Positions 1-7,583 of a stretch of DNA of 64,000 nucleotides are shown here, one piece after another (the stretch's first letter is position 1; each line of letters begins with the position of its first letter). This stretch comes from Peredibacter starrii (GTDB taxonomy: Bacteria > Bdellovibrionota > Bacteriovoracia > Bacteriovoracales > Bacteriovoracaceae). The position numbers and the translations under genes were made by a program. The DNA is taken from assembly GCF_034259205.1 (NCBI RefSeq), contig NZ_CP139487.1, positions 1,860,001 through 1,924,000 of the forward strand, read 5' to 3'. The notes under the pieces were generated by a model. The model saw only the letters and a list, made by a program, of their open reading frames with translations, was not told the origin of the DNA and searched no databases.

Positions 1-1
1 A

Positions 2-151
2 GTGACCTTTCCAGTTTATGCTTTGACTTTCGTCTGGGGCACTATGATTGGCGTGTTCGTTGATAAGGAACCATTCAATTCCATGCAGGCCCTTGGTGTG
101 GGCCTGGTGTTTGTTGGTGTGGCAATTGTTGGTGGAATGGCAACGCGCTAG
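2..151 (+). CDS. EamA/DMT-family permease, C-terminal fragment
   Basis: Only the last 49 codons are inside the window; the 5' part lies to the left. The translation has two hydrophobic helices separated by a short charged loop (DKEPFNSMQALGVGL). This matches the last two transmembrane helices of EamA/drug-metabolite transporters, where a charged residue-Pro-loop is followed by a Gly-rich final helix. It ends ...GGMATR and its stop overlaps by four bases the stop of the convergent lipoprotein gene. The substrate cannot be told from this fragment. Confidence 0.6.
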   Translation: MTFPVYALTFVWGTMIGVFVDKEPFNSMQALGVGLVFVGVAIVGGMATR

Positions 152-1035
152 ATACTTCCAGTCTCCGGAGGGTCTATCTCGTTATCGTCCTCTCCATAGT
201 TTCCGCCCGTAGAGGTCGTAGTCGTTGATGAAGCAAAGTCAGCTCCGTCGTCCACGCCACTTGATCCCCCAATGCTCTCACCACCTGGAAACTTGATTCC
301 GGTTTGATCGTTATCAATTCTTCCTGGAACTGAAGTGACTTTAGAAATCACTCCACATGCGATGGGAATGGCCTGGAAATTCGTGAGTCTTCCACGAGGG
401 GCGACAGTATCAGGTAGTGGAACGTCTTTTGAAACTCCAGTAATGATGATCACATTTCCTGAAAGTTGCAGCGTCTCATTGGCATTTAACTTAACGAAAT
501 CATCCTGAAGATTAATGTCTTCTTCTTTTAGGTCAGTCATGAGCTTCTCAAAGTTTGCGACCTGAGAGTAGAAGTAATAACCATAATCATCGGCCACTGG
601 AAATGTTCCCCAGCCCATGCGCTGGGAGTTTAGATCCTCATCCAGCGGAACAATAATTTCTTTATAGACTTCAGCGCCTTCAATGGCATCGATATAACCA
701 TCTCGGTTAAGATCGTCATCCATCGTTGGACATCTTTTACCCACGTGAATATTTTGAACGTGAAGTATACCCGCCGGACCACCGGAGAATCTTACGTCGG
801 CGACGAATTCATTTTTATCTTTAACGAGTGTTAAAGATCCATTTACGTCTTTTGAAAGAGTGGGATTAACCGGTCGAAGAAGTGCCTGATAGGTCCCCAT
901 CATCTCTGTTTCAAGTGGATTAGGAACAGGAGGTTGCACAACTGGTTTACTTTCACTTCCTCCGCCGCCACCACCGCCATTACAAGAAACAAGTGAGGTC
1001 AGAAGAATTAAATGTGAGATTGCCTTACGATTCAT
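148..1035 (-). CDS. Lipoprotein with EF-hand-like loop, paralogue 1
   Basis: 295 residues. It has a lipoprotein signal (LILLTSLVSC) followed by a run of seven Gly after the lipidated Cys, so it is anchored to a membrane. The core contains L-H-V-Q-N-I-H-V-G-K-R-C-P followed by the calcium-loop-like DLNRDGYIDAIE, and later a segment ending PIACG. The same order of motifs occurs in the genes at 5774 and 11217, so these are three paralogues. The start is set by GGAGGA seven bases upstream. It lies 8 bp downstream of the protein-glutaminase-like gene at 1044-1886, probably one transcript. Function is unknown; calcium binding is inferred from the loop only. Confidence 0.85.
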   Translation of the reverse strand: MNRKAISHLILLTSLVSCNGGGGGGGSESKPVVQPPVPNPLETEMMGTYQALLRPVNPTLSKDVNGSLTLVKDKNEFVADVRFSGGPAGILHVQNIHVGKRCPTMDDDLNRDGYIDAIEGAEVYKEIIVPLDEDLNSQRMGWGTFPVADDYGYYFYSQVANFEKLMTDLKEEDINLQDDFVKLNANETLQLSGNVIIITGVSKDVPLPDTVAPRGRLTNFQAIPIACGVISKVTSVPGRIDNDQTGIKFPGGESIGGSSGVDDGADFASSTTTTSTGGNYGEDDNEIDPPETGSI

Positions 1036-1043
1036 GGCTCCTC

Positions 1044-1886
1044 CTAAAGGGTAATGTCCATGGCCTCAAGGAAGGCCTGCTTAACTTCCGGTTCCATCCA
1101 GTGAGATTTTTCAATTCCAGTCAGGTCCCTTTGTTCAAGATCAACCGGCTGATAATAGTACATGCTGGATTTCATCACGAAACATGTTCCGCTCTCTGGA
1201 AAGTTAGCGTGATCAGAATATTTCTCAACCACCGGACAATCGGCATAGTCGCGCATGAAGATATCGGTCCAAGTCTTTAACTTAATCGGGCCTCTGGCAT
1301 ACTTAATATCCATTACTCGTTCTTTCATTTCGCCATTGATATTGACGTGGGCCATTGGTGCCACGTGGAACCACCATTGAAATTTAAATTTACGAATGTA
1401 CTTACGCGTGAAGAACAACCACACTTTTGAAGAGTAGAGTTGGTGTTTGATTCTCCAGTCATAGGCCCAGACATGGGCGCGATTAAAACATTGGGATTCT
1501 TTATGATTTGTTCTGGCCTCATAAAACATGGAACGCGCTTGATCCATGGATTTTAAGTAGGAAGGTCTATAAGGCGCGTCTGAGAAATGAAGCATCTTTT
1601 CATGTGAAGTGGGCAAGGGAGCGGCGATCTCTTCCAGTTTTAGGATCTCTCTCTTTTCATTTAAGGTGACGCGAAACCAGGTCTTCTTTTTAATCGCTTC
1701 ACGAAGTTGAAGCAGGACGTTTTTGTCGAAGTTCTTAAATCTCACCACGTCACCACTAGCAAGGAAGATCAAGGGTTCTTCATTGCCCTGAGCACCCATA
1801 TCGATATCATGTATCTGAGTTGATAACTGAGTATTGGCCATGAGGGGCAGCGATATAAGGACGAGAAGGAGAAGCAAGAAGCGCAT
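1044..1886 (-). CDS. Secreted protein-glutaminase-like enzyme, paralogue 1
   Basis: 280 residues from the ATG at 1886, preceded by GGGAGG; a longer reading from 1922 would place this SD inside the gene. The N-terminus is a signal peptide (MRFLLLLLVLISLPLMA), so it is exported. The C-terminal half has the Cys-His-Asp arrangement of protein-glutamine glutaminases: C133 in SQCFNRAHVW, H174 in WWFHVAP and D193 in VMDIKY. That family deamidates protein-bound glutamine and is distantly papain-like. The gene is a clear paralogue of 15859-16692, which shares all three motifs at the same spacing. It probably heads an operon with the lipoprotein at 148-1035. Confidence 0.8.
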   Translation of the reverse strand: MRFLLLLLVLISLPLMANTQLSTQIHDIDMGAQGNEEPLIFLASGDVVRFKNFDKNVLLQLREAIKKKTWFRVTLNEKREILKLEEIAAPLPTSHEKMLHFSDAPYRPSYLKSMDQARSMFYEARTNHKESQCFNRAHVWAYDWRIKHQLYSSKVWLFFTRKYIRKFKFQWWFHVAPMAHVNINGEMKERVMDIKYARGPIKLKTWTDIFMRDYADCPVVEKYSDHANFPESGTCFVMKSSMYYYQPVDLEQRDLTGIEKSHWMEPEVKQAFLEAMDITL

Positions 1887-2112
1887 AAAACCTCCCATGG
1901 TTATGCGAAAAATCAGGAGCAATATTGTCTGAAAAGAAGCATCCCTGTCATCTAAAGCCTAACCAAAGCTAAGACACTTACTGCACCTGCATTAGGTACG
2001 CTGCTTATAAATAAAGTAATAAAGTTATAACAAAGAGTGATGAGCAAGAGCTTTAACTTCTTTGAATTTCAACACTTCATTTCACGACTAAATTTCATTT
2101 TTTCTGTACGGG

Positions 2113-2140
2113 CCAAGCGACAATGGTCCATCATGCTTGG
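2113..2140 (+). promoter_or_regulatory. Inverted repeat upstream of receiver gene
   Basis: CCAAGC (2113-2118) and GCTTGG (2135-2140) are perfect inverted arms around a smaller dyad ATGG-T-CCAT. The element ends 17 bp before the receiver-domain start and just upstream of its SD. It could be an operator or a leader hairpin. The rest of 1923-2157 shows no gene. Confidence 0.4.
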
Positions 2141-2157
2141 ATGGCAAGGAGGACCCA

Positions 2158-2580
2158 ATGTTAGAAAATTATCAATATCAGGATTCGAATAATCATCCTT
2201 CTTTCAGAGATCTTCAATCGGAACTCTTTCCGCAAAGGCGCAGAAAGATCATGGTCATCGATGATGATCAGGATTTCAGATTATCGGTTTGTGAACTTTT
2301 GGTAGATGAGGGGTTCAGCGTTACGACGGCCAAGGACGGTGAGACCGGACTTAATAGTTTGATCCATCAACCTGACCTACCGGATCTAATCCTGGTAGAT
2401 TTGATGATGCCTGTGAAAAGTGGTTTGGAATTTAGACGCGAACAATTACAACTCGATGAGATTTCCAATATCCCCGTAATGTTTATGACGGGTCATGGTT
2501 ATGTCGATGGTGAGAGATGTCTTTTGAAGCCATTTGATGAGAGAGAATTTATTGCTGAGATTAAGAAAAGTATTATCTAA
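2158..2580 (+). CDS. Single-domain response regulator (CheY-like)
   Basis: 140 residues, a lone receiver domain after a 28-residue N-terminal extension. Acidic pocket DDD lies at 35-37, the phospho-acceptor is D81 in ILVDLMMP, and the switch region MTGHG is followed by the conserved K in LLKPF. There is no DNA-binding output domain, so it acts by protein contact or in a phosphorelay. The start at 2158 was chosen because AAGGAGG lies just upstream; a TTG at 2137 would be longer but would cover the SD. No kinase gene is adjacent. It is one of four orphan receivers in the window. Confidence 0.9.
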   Translation: MLENYQYQDSNNHPSFRDLQSELFPQRRRKIMVIDDDQDFRLSVCELLVDEGFSVTTAKDGETGLNSLIHQPDLPDLILVDLMMPVKSGLEFRREQLQLDEISNIPVMFMTGHGYVDGERCLLKPFDEREFIAEIKKSII

Positions 2581-2587
2581 AAAAACA

Positions 2588-2607
2588 GGCCACTCATTCG
2601 AGTGGCC
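2588..2607. terminator. Bidirectional terminator
   Basis: Perfect 8-bp stem GGCCACTC/GAGTGGCC with an ATTC loop. On the plus strand it is followed by TTCTTC. On the minus strand it is followed by TG and then seven T, so it is a much better intrinsic terminator for the minus strand. This supports a real minus-strand transcript ending here (the 23-codon gene at 2638-2709). Confidence 0.8.
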
Positions 2608-2637
2608 TTCTTCAATGTTTATATTAGTCAGAAACGT

Positions 2638-2709
2638 TTAGTGGCCTGGACTGAAGTCTTGACGGTGAAACTTCCAAGCACGAACCTCATAAAGTTTGGA
2701 TAATCTCAT
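2638..2709 (-). CDS. Small protein, 23 residues, not in a known family
   Basis: A 23-codon ORF encoding MRLSKLYEVRAWKFHRQDF plus four further residues (SPGH). It is preceded by AAAGGAGG at good distance. Upstream on the same strand is a perfect TATAAT at 2757-2762, and downstream is a hairpin with a T-run at 2588. A promoter, SD, ORF and terminator in the right order make this a credible small gene, or a small RNA with a coding capacity. The peptide is basic and aromatic with no signal peptide or membrane helix. I do not recognise it. Confidence 0.55.
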   Translation of the reverse strand: MRLSKLYEVRAWKFHRQDFSPGH

Positions 2710-2756
2710 AAAAAACGTTCCTCCTTTATCCAAGTTTGAATGTCCGGGATGAGCTG

Positions 2757-2762
2757 ATTATA
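2757..2762 (-). promoter_or_regulatory. -10 element for the 23-residue gene
   Basis: A consensus TATAAT on the minus strand, 48 bp upstream of the small-protein ATG. No good -35 is seen at 17 bp. The region 2710-2993 contains no other gene apart from the leader of the BON gene. Confidence 0.45.
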
Positions 2763-2865
2763 AGTGAAAAACGTCGTCGCAAAAATTCTTACGAACTTTC
2801 TCATATTTAACTCTTCATGACCTCACTGCAAAAACCACTTTTAGCTCGCTTTGCGTACATTTCTT

Positions 2866-2888
2866 GGCATCGGCCCAAAAACGATGCC
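2866..2888 (+). other. Leader hairpin upstream of BON array
   Basis: Perfect 7-bp arms GGCATCG/CGATGCC around a 9-nt loop, 105 bp upstream of the first BON gene. There is no T-run after it, so it is not a simple terminator. It may be a protein- or RNA-binding element in a long 5' leader. Confidence 0.35.
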
Positions 2889-2993
2889 TGAGGTTTGTCA
2901 CAAATTGCCCCTTTTCCTTCATGGTTCCAAGGAGTTCGACCCGGCAGGAGCCTTGCACTCATTTAAATGGATTAACTTTCTCAAGGAGGAGAT

Positions 2994-3641
2994 ATGGGCC
3001 GCATTCAGTCTGGCAACGATCAACGCGGATTTTCACGCTTTCGGGACTCAGATTATTTTGAAGAGCCTCGCTTTGATACTGACGGCTCCTTTACACATTC
3101 TAATTTTAGCTTTGATGATAAAGAGTTTGGAAGAGACCTCCACGAGAAGCGTGGTCGCTTTGGAGGTGTAAACCGATTTGGAGAACAGCGCATTCATCAC
3201 GACTCTTACCAGGACGACCAATTTAGAAATGACTATGACCCCACATATGAGGATGAATATGGAATGAAACATCCTTATGAACATGGTGGAAGATTAAACC
3301 GCTGGTCAGATGACATACGTTCGGAGGCCTCACGGGAGAACCACTATGGCAAAGGTCCTAAAGGCTATCAGCGATCTGATACACGGATCATGGAAGACGC
3401 CTGTGAAATTCTTCTCGATAGTCCTGAAGTGGATGCCAGTGAAATAGAAGTTAAGGTCAATGATCGTGTGATTACACTTGAAGGTGAGGTCGTAAGTCGA
3501 CGTGATAAACGTATGGCCGAGGAGTTGATTGAAAATATCTCCGGCGTTCTCGATGTGCAAAACCGTTTAAAGGTAAAACACAGTGCCGATGGTTGGATTC
3601 CCGGATTGGGCTATGCGGGCCGTGATCAATACGGATTATGA
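2994..3641 (+). CDS. BON-domain protein 1
   Basis: 215 residues with no signal peptide, so probably cytoplasmic. The first ~115 residues are low-complexity and rich in Arg, Asp, Gly, Phe and Tyr (likely disordered). Then comes the linker GKGPKGYQRSD and a BON domain at about 125-195 containing DASEIEV, LEGEV and ENISGVLDVQNRL. BON domains are small alpha/beta modules found in OsmY and stress or membrane-binding proteins. The start is fixed by AAGGAGGAG. It is the first of a run of related genes (9-bp gaps to 3651 and then 4161), almost certainly one operon. Confidence 0.85.
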   Translation: MGRIQSGNDQRGFSRFRDSDYFEEPRFDTDGSFTHSNFSFDDKEFGRDLHEKRGRFGGVNRFGEQRIHHDSYQDDQFRNDYDPTYEDEYGMKHPYEHGGRLNRWSDDIRSEASRENHYGKGPKGYQRSDTRIMEDACEILLDSPEVDASEIEVKVNDRVITLEGEVVSRRDKRMAEELIENISGVLDVQNRLKVKHSADGWIPGLGYAGRDQYGL

Positions 3642-3650
3642 GGGGGATTT

Positions 3651-4151
3651 ATGGATAAAGAGAAACAAGAAAGGAAAAGAAATTTAAGACTCGTCGATAA
3701 ATTTGATAGCGACGATTATTCTCGATACGCGGCCCCGGACTACGCTGATGTTCATTTGGAAGATAATTTGCATTATCTTAATACCGATCAGGAGCGACTT
3801 GAAAATTCAGGCATCTCAGGAGCAACTGAAGAGGAAATTGCGGATAAGGGATTCAGAGGAGTGGGTCCTAAGGGATATAAGCGCTCGGACGAAAAAATCT
3901 ATGAAGACGTCTGCGAATCTCTTATGCGCCATCGTGCGATCGATGCCAGTCATATCATTGTGAAAGTGACTGACGGGACGGTATATCTCTCAGGAAAGAT
4001 CGAGAGTCGTGGGCTCAAAAAATTGGCCGAATCAGTCGCCGAGAACATTTCCGGTGTTAAAGAAGTCACTAATGAATTGTCGGTCATTCGAGGAGAACTT
4101 CGCATGGATGGGCCCGAAGGTGTCACGCAGAAGGACCTTGGAATTACTTAA
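3651..4151 (+). CDS. BON-domain protein 2
   Basis: 166 residues; the N-terminal ~75 residues are charged and variable and the C-terminal half is a BON domain. The signature is conserved with its neighbours: GVGPKGYKRSDEKIYEDVC, DASHIIVKV, LSGKI and ENISGVKEVTNEL. A GAGGGGG SD sits before the ATG, 9 bp after the previous stop. Like the other copies it lacks an export signal, unlike OsmY. An exact job is unknown; the family context suggests a stress role. Confidence 0.85.
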   Translation: MDKEKQERKRNLRLVDKFDSDDYSRYAAPDYADVHLEDNLHYLNTDQERLENSGISGATEEEIADKGFRGVGPKGYKRSDEKIYEDVCESLMRHRAIDASHIIVKVTDGTVYLSGKIESRGLKKLAESVAENISGVKEVTNELSVIRGELRMDGPEGVTQKDLGIT

Positions 4152-4160
4152 GGAGTAGGT

Positions 4161-4754
4161 ATGAGAAGGAAAATTAATGATGGAGATCTAACAGGAATAA
4201 AAATGGACAGGTTAAGACATTCTCGTTTTGATTTGGATCAGGAACCGCGACGTGAAGAAGGATATTATCGCAGAAGCCCTAATTCATTAAGTGGACCGTA
4301 TAATGAAAATCGTGGTCGGAGATCAGCAGAGGGAACATCAAATAACTGGGAAAGCAGTCCATTTGAAGATGGAAGGATGAGTTCCTGGAACCATCGCAAG
4401 GGTTGGGACAACTATTATGATCGAAGTTATGACCGGGGCTTCAGAAGCCATGGTGGAAGTCAAATCGGTCATGATTTAGGAGACGTCGCAGGTCATCGCG
4501 GAAAAGGGCCCAAAGGTTACAAAAGAAGTGATGAAAGTATTTATCAGGATGTGTGCGATATGCTTTCCAGCAGTGCAGATGTTGATGCCACGGACATTGA
4601 GGTATCGGTCAAGGATGGTTGTGTATATTTAAATGGTAGGGTCCAAGACAGACAGATGAAGAAAATGGCCGAATATGAAGTGGAAAACATTTCTGGCGTA
4701 AGAGATGTGCAAAACCTTCTAAGTCTCTCTGCAAAGGGAGAGGATCTTCATTAA
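4161..4754 (+). CDS. BON-domain protein 3
   Basis: 197 residues. The N-terminus (~110 residues) is rich in Arg, Gly, Ser, Tyr and Asn and looks disordered. GKGPKGYKRSDESIYQDVC opens the BON domain, which ends VENISGVRDVQNLL. It is the last gene of the three-gene run before a terminator at 4762. The SD is AAGGAG. The four BON cores are much more alike than their N-termini, a pattern of duplication followed by tail divergence. Confidence 0.85.
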   Translation: MRRKINDGDLTGIKMDRLRHSRFDLDQEPRREEGYYRRSPNSLSGPYNENRGRRSAEGTSNNWESSPFEDGRMSSWNHRKGWDNYYDRSYDRGFRSHGGSQIGHDLGDVAGHRGKGPKGYKRSDESIYQDVCDMLSSSADVDATDIEVSVKDGCVYLNGRVQDRQMKKMAEYEVENISGVRDVQNLLSLSAKGEDLH

Positions 4755-4761
4755 AAATAAG

Positions 4762-4787
4762 GGCGGGTTTTCTTAATCCGCCTTTTA
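4762..4787. terminator. Bidirectional terminator after BON operon
   Basis: GGCGGG/TCCGCC stem (one G-T pair) around TTTTCTTAA, followed by TTTTAT on plus and TTATTTTT on minus. It separates the BON operon from the convergent small lipoprotein gene. Confidence 0.7.
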
Positions 4788-5015
4788 TCTATCCAGTTCT
4801 AATTCATCTTCGTCAATCACTCTACGATCAATCTGAATCTCGTTATCAGAACCAGTTTCTGCCGGCATATTTCTTCTTTCAAGAATATCGTCCCGGCTGA
4901 ATTCTTCTTCTCGCTGAATGTCCATGTCATCGGTCTTTTTGGTCTCTCCGGCGCGGTTACAGCCGGAAATACCAGTCAGGGTCAGCAATGTAAGAAGGGC
5001 CATGAAAGTTTTCAT
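4785..5015 (-). CDS. Small acidic lipoprotein
   Basis: 76 residues with a lipobox LTGISGC after a hydrophobic stretch, giving a mature lipoprotein of about 57 residues that is very rich in Asp, Glu and Arg. A good SD (AAGGAG) precedes the ATG. It is divergent from the fourth BON gene and shares its 140-bp promoter region. It belongs with the other tiny acidic exported proteins at 6407, 14162, 22580, 23198 and 28771. No known family recognised. Confidence 0.8.
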   Translation of the reverse strand: MKTFMALLTLLTLTGISGCNRAGETKKTDDMDIQREEEFSRDDILERRNMPAETGSDNEIQIDRRVIDEDELELDR

Positions 5016-5155
5016 AACTTACTCCTTGGTTGATTTAATGAGAACTCCAATGAAAGAAATGCTGTACTTAAGAATGACCAAAACTCATTTGACTAAAGAC
5101 GTAGTTGGTATCGCTTTTGCTCTTTTCATGGTGGGCCATTAGCAAAGGAAGGTTT

Positions 5156-5686
5156 ATGGCAAATTCAAATTATTCTCGAGATCGTGACACTCAGGAAAAT
5201 TTTAATACTGATGGAAAGTATGACCTAACAGGAGAGTCAGAATTTTCTCGTGATAGTAGTGTTCCTTTTGATGAGGATGAGGTCCTGACTGAAAGGCATT
5301 ACAACTTCGATTCTCCTCTTATTCGGGGAAGAGAAATCATGCGTTCGCGTGCCAGTGCCCCGGCAATGAATCGCCCAGATTATCGAGGAAGAGGACCTCG
5401 TGGATATCGACGATCCGATGAAAGCATCCGCGAAGACGTCAGCGAAGCACTGTACCGAAATAGTGAAGTTGATGCGTCTGAGATTGAGGTCTTTGTTGCA
5501 GACGGACGAGTCACATTGAAAGGGACTGTTAAAGATCGGAATCAAAAAAGGGAGGCCGAATCTGCGATTGAAAATCTTGTGGGCGTTGATGACGTCTTCA
5601 ATGAACTCAGGATCGCAGTGGCCGACTCATCACCCCCCAGAAAGTCCAAAGGACTAGTTGAGGACAATATTACGGGAATGAACTAG
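5156..5686 (+). CDS. BON-domain protein 4
   Basis: 176 residues from the ATG at 5156, which follows AAGGAAGG; an upstream start at 5105 would add a hydrophobic leader but has no SD. The first ~75 residues are charged and variable, then GRGPRGYRRSDESIREDV and a BON domain with DASEIEVFV, LKGTV and ENLVGVDDVFNEL. It is separated from the other three copies by the small lipoprotein on the opposite strand, so it has its own promoter. Confidence 0.85.
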   Translation: MANSNYSRDRDTQENFNTDGKYDLTGESEFSRDSSVPFDEDEVLTERHYNFDSPLIRGREIMRSRASAPAMNRPDYRGRGPRGYRRSDESIREDVSEALYRNSEVDASEIEVFVADGRVTLKGTVKDRNQKREAESAIENLVGVDDVFNELRIAVADSSPPRKSKGLVEDNITGMN

Positions 5687-5773
5687 AGCGTCCCAAATTG
5701 CCACGGTATCCAGGCGGTAATAACTGTTTAGAGTAGATAATAAGAGGCCCCGAGTTTGCACTCTTCCTCCTAG

Positions 5774-6406
5774 ATGAAGTTCATCATCTTCCTTCTTGTA
5801 GGCCTTGTCGTACTTGGCTCCTGCGGTCGTAATGAATTTCCCAATTACGATGACAAAGAGGTCATAACGCTAGAGGAAGAACAAGGAAACTACAGGGCCG
5901 AATTTAAGACCCTCAATAAGAAGTGGGCCAAGAAGGTTCACGGATATTCTATTTTATGGTTACGCGGTAATCAATTCTACGCGCGGGTGAGTGTTTCCAC
6001 TCGCATGCCTCATGTTCAGCATCTTCAATACATTCATGAAGGAACAAAGTGTCCAGGAAGTGGCGCAGATCTTAATCAGGACGGTGTGATTGATCTCAAT
6101 GAAGTGATCATCGCTTCGGGAAAAGTATTGATCCCCTTAGATGGGAATTTAGTGACCCGTAGAGGTGGTGAAGAGGGCTTTCCGCGAGGAAATGAAGAGG
6201 GGAAATACATTTATTACAGGGCCGCCTCCTTCAGGGAGATGATGATAAATCTCCGTGGAAGACCTGATCGTCAATATGCCACAGTCCCTGCCGGGGCTCC
6301 ACTGCGCTTACAAGAAAGAGTCATCGTTATCTACGGCATCGCGAGCAGTATGACCTTTCCCATTGCCTGCGGAGAAATTTTTGAAGATTACGATCCTTAC
6401 GAATGA
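5774..6406 (+). CDS. Lipoprotein with EF-hand-like loop, paralogue 2
   Basis: 210 residues with lipobox VVLGSC. It shares the family signature: HVQHLQYIHEGTKCP, then the loop DLNQDGVIDLNE, then KVLIPLD and a C-terminal PIACGEI. It is the shortest of the three paralogues and lacks the long C-terminal tail. No clear SD is seen before the ATG; a GATAAT about 30 bp upstream could be the -10. Calcium binding is inferred from the loop. It is convergent with the small acidic protein at 6407; the stops abut. Confidence 0.8.
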   Translation: MKFIIFLLVGLVVLGSCGRNEFPNYDDKEVITLEEEQGNYRAEFKTLNKKWAKKVHGYSILWLRGNQFYARVSVSTRMPHVQHLQYIHEGTKCPGSGADLNQDGVIDLNEVIIASGKVLIPLDGNLVTRRGGEEGFPRGNEEGKYIYYRAASFREMMINLRGRPDRQYATVPAGAPLRLQERVIVIYGIASSMTFPIACGEIFEDYDPYE

Positions 6407-6664
6407 TTAAAAATCAGTCTCCGGAGCGACATCATCCATGTTCCAATCAGTATTGGCCGCATCCGGCGATATGATTTCTTCCTGGCGCTCTAAATCCGCC
6501 TTCTCCATCTCTGATTCGTTCATAGGGAAAGTGTATTCAGAAGGAGTTCCTTCCTCACTTAGCATCTCGTCCTCGTTGATGTAGCCAGAATCCTGGGCAA
6601 ATGAGAGTGAAATAGAAGACGTAAGGGCCGCTAACATAATAAACAATATGAACATCGGCTTCAT
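6407..6664 (-). CDS. Small acidic exported protein
   Basis: 85 residues from the ATG at 6664, which follows an AGGAG SD; the longer reading from 6745 is not supported. It has a signal peptide MKPMFILFIMLAALTSSIS...FA and a mature part of about 60 residues dominated by Glu and Asp. No Cys or known motif. It has the same architecture as the other tiny acidic exported proteins in the window. Confidence 0.75.
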   Translation of the reverse strand: MKPMFILFIMLAALTSSISLSFAQDSGYINEDEMLSEEGTPSEYTFPMNESEMEKADLERQEEIISPDAANTDWNMDDVAPETDF

Positions 6665-6812
6665 GTCGATCTCCTGTTGATTTCCAAGACAGCATACGGG
6701 TCTGCGATTCATCAATGGAAGAGTGGCCGCGTAAGGTGACAACATTCTGAGTCACTAGTCAGGAGGGGGAAAATGCCCTTTCAGGCGGTTATGGACCAAT
6801 GCCTTCTTGCGG

Positions 6813-6824
6813 TAAAATTAAAGA
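6813..6824 (+). promoter_or_regulatory. -10 element for leaderless start at 6825
   Basis: TAAAAT (6813-6818) is followed by six bases and then the ATG. With transcription starting about seven bases after the -10, the mRNA would begin at or near the ATG. No SD is present. Confidence 0.5.
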
Positions 6825-7583
6825 ATGAAAAATAACGAGCGCTTCGATGTCTTGTCCACTAAATCAGAAAAGTCCGGGGTGAGTGGCGTTGTTGAATCTC
6901 TGCTTCGCCGCTTTCGTACGGTGGGCTTCATTCTCCTGCTTTCTCCCATTGCATTGATTTATGTTTTTTGCATGGGACTGGCCTTCTCTCCTGGGGTGAT
7001 GCTTTTTCAATGGGTGCAGGAGTTGACCGCACATTCTCATACAATCCTGAAAGGAATTTCTCTTGGGTTTTCCATGGCCTTGGGGTGGGTGATGTATGGG
7101 CTCTCGATCATCTTCATTGTCCCAACTGTTAATAAACTTCTTCCCCTTAAAGTTGCTCCTCTTCGCGCCAGCTGGTTTAGCTTAAGTGTTATCCCTTGGT
7201 ATTATCACAATGCTCTCACTTATCTTGTGCGATACACTTTTTTGGATTTCATCACTCCAACTCCACTTAACATTCTTTTCTTTAAAATGATGGGAATGAA
7301 AATTGGGAAAGGTAGCATGATCAATACATCCAATGTTTCTGATCCCTGCTTAATTGAGATTGGTGATTATGTGACCATTGGTGGTTCTGCCACCATGATG
7401 GCCCATTATGGAATGAAAGGAATTCTCATCATTGATAAATTAGTGATCAAGGACAAGGCGACCATCGGGCTTAAGGCATCACTATTTGGAGATGTTGTCG
7501 TAGGAGAGGGTGCTACCATTAAACCCAATGATGTACTGTTACCAAAAACCCGAATCCCTGATCGAGAGAAAGACGCCGCTTAA
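6825..7583 (+). CDS. Membrane-anchored hexapeptide-repeat (left-handed beta-helix) protein
   Basis: 252 residues. Two or three membrane segments lie at about 30-60 and 70-105, followed by a C-terminal domain of hexapeptide repeats (KMMGMKIGKGSMINTSN, LIEIGDYVTIGG, LVIKDKATIGLKASLFG, VVVGEGATI). The layout recalls the acyl- or acetyltransferase-like terminal domain of some NRPS-associated membrane proteins. The substrate is unknown; a cell-surface modification role is inference. It overlaps the convergent FMN reductase by four bases. Confidence 0.7.
   Translation: MKNNERFDVLSTKSEKSGVSGVVESLLRRFRTVGFILLLSPIALIYVFCMGLAFSPGVMLFQWVQELTAHSHTILKGISLGFSMALGWVMYGLSIIFIVPTVNKLLPLKVAPLRASWFSLSVIPWYYHNALTYLVRYTFLDFITPTPLNILFFKMMGMKIGKGSMINTSNVSDPCLIEIGDYVTIGGSATMMAHYGMKGILIIDKLVIKDKATIGLKASLFGDVVVGEGATIKPNDVLLPKTRIPDREKDAA

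Noticed and set aside
1027-1044. CTCCTAAAGGGTAATGTCC resembles the 20-nt motif shared by the hemerythrin and CBS operons
   Set aside because: It falls on the stop codon and SD between two minus-strand genes and matches only part of the motif, so coincidence is likely.
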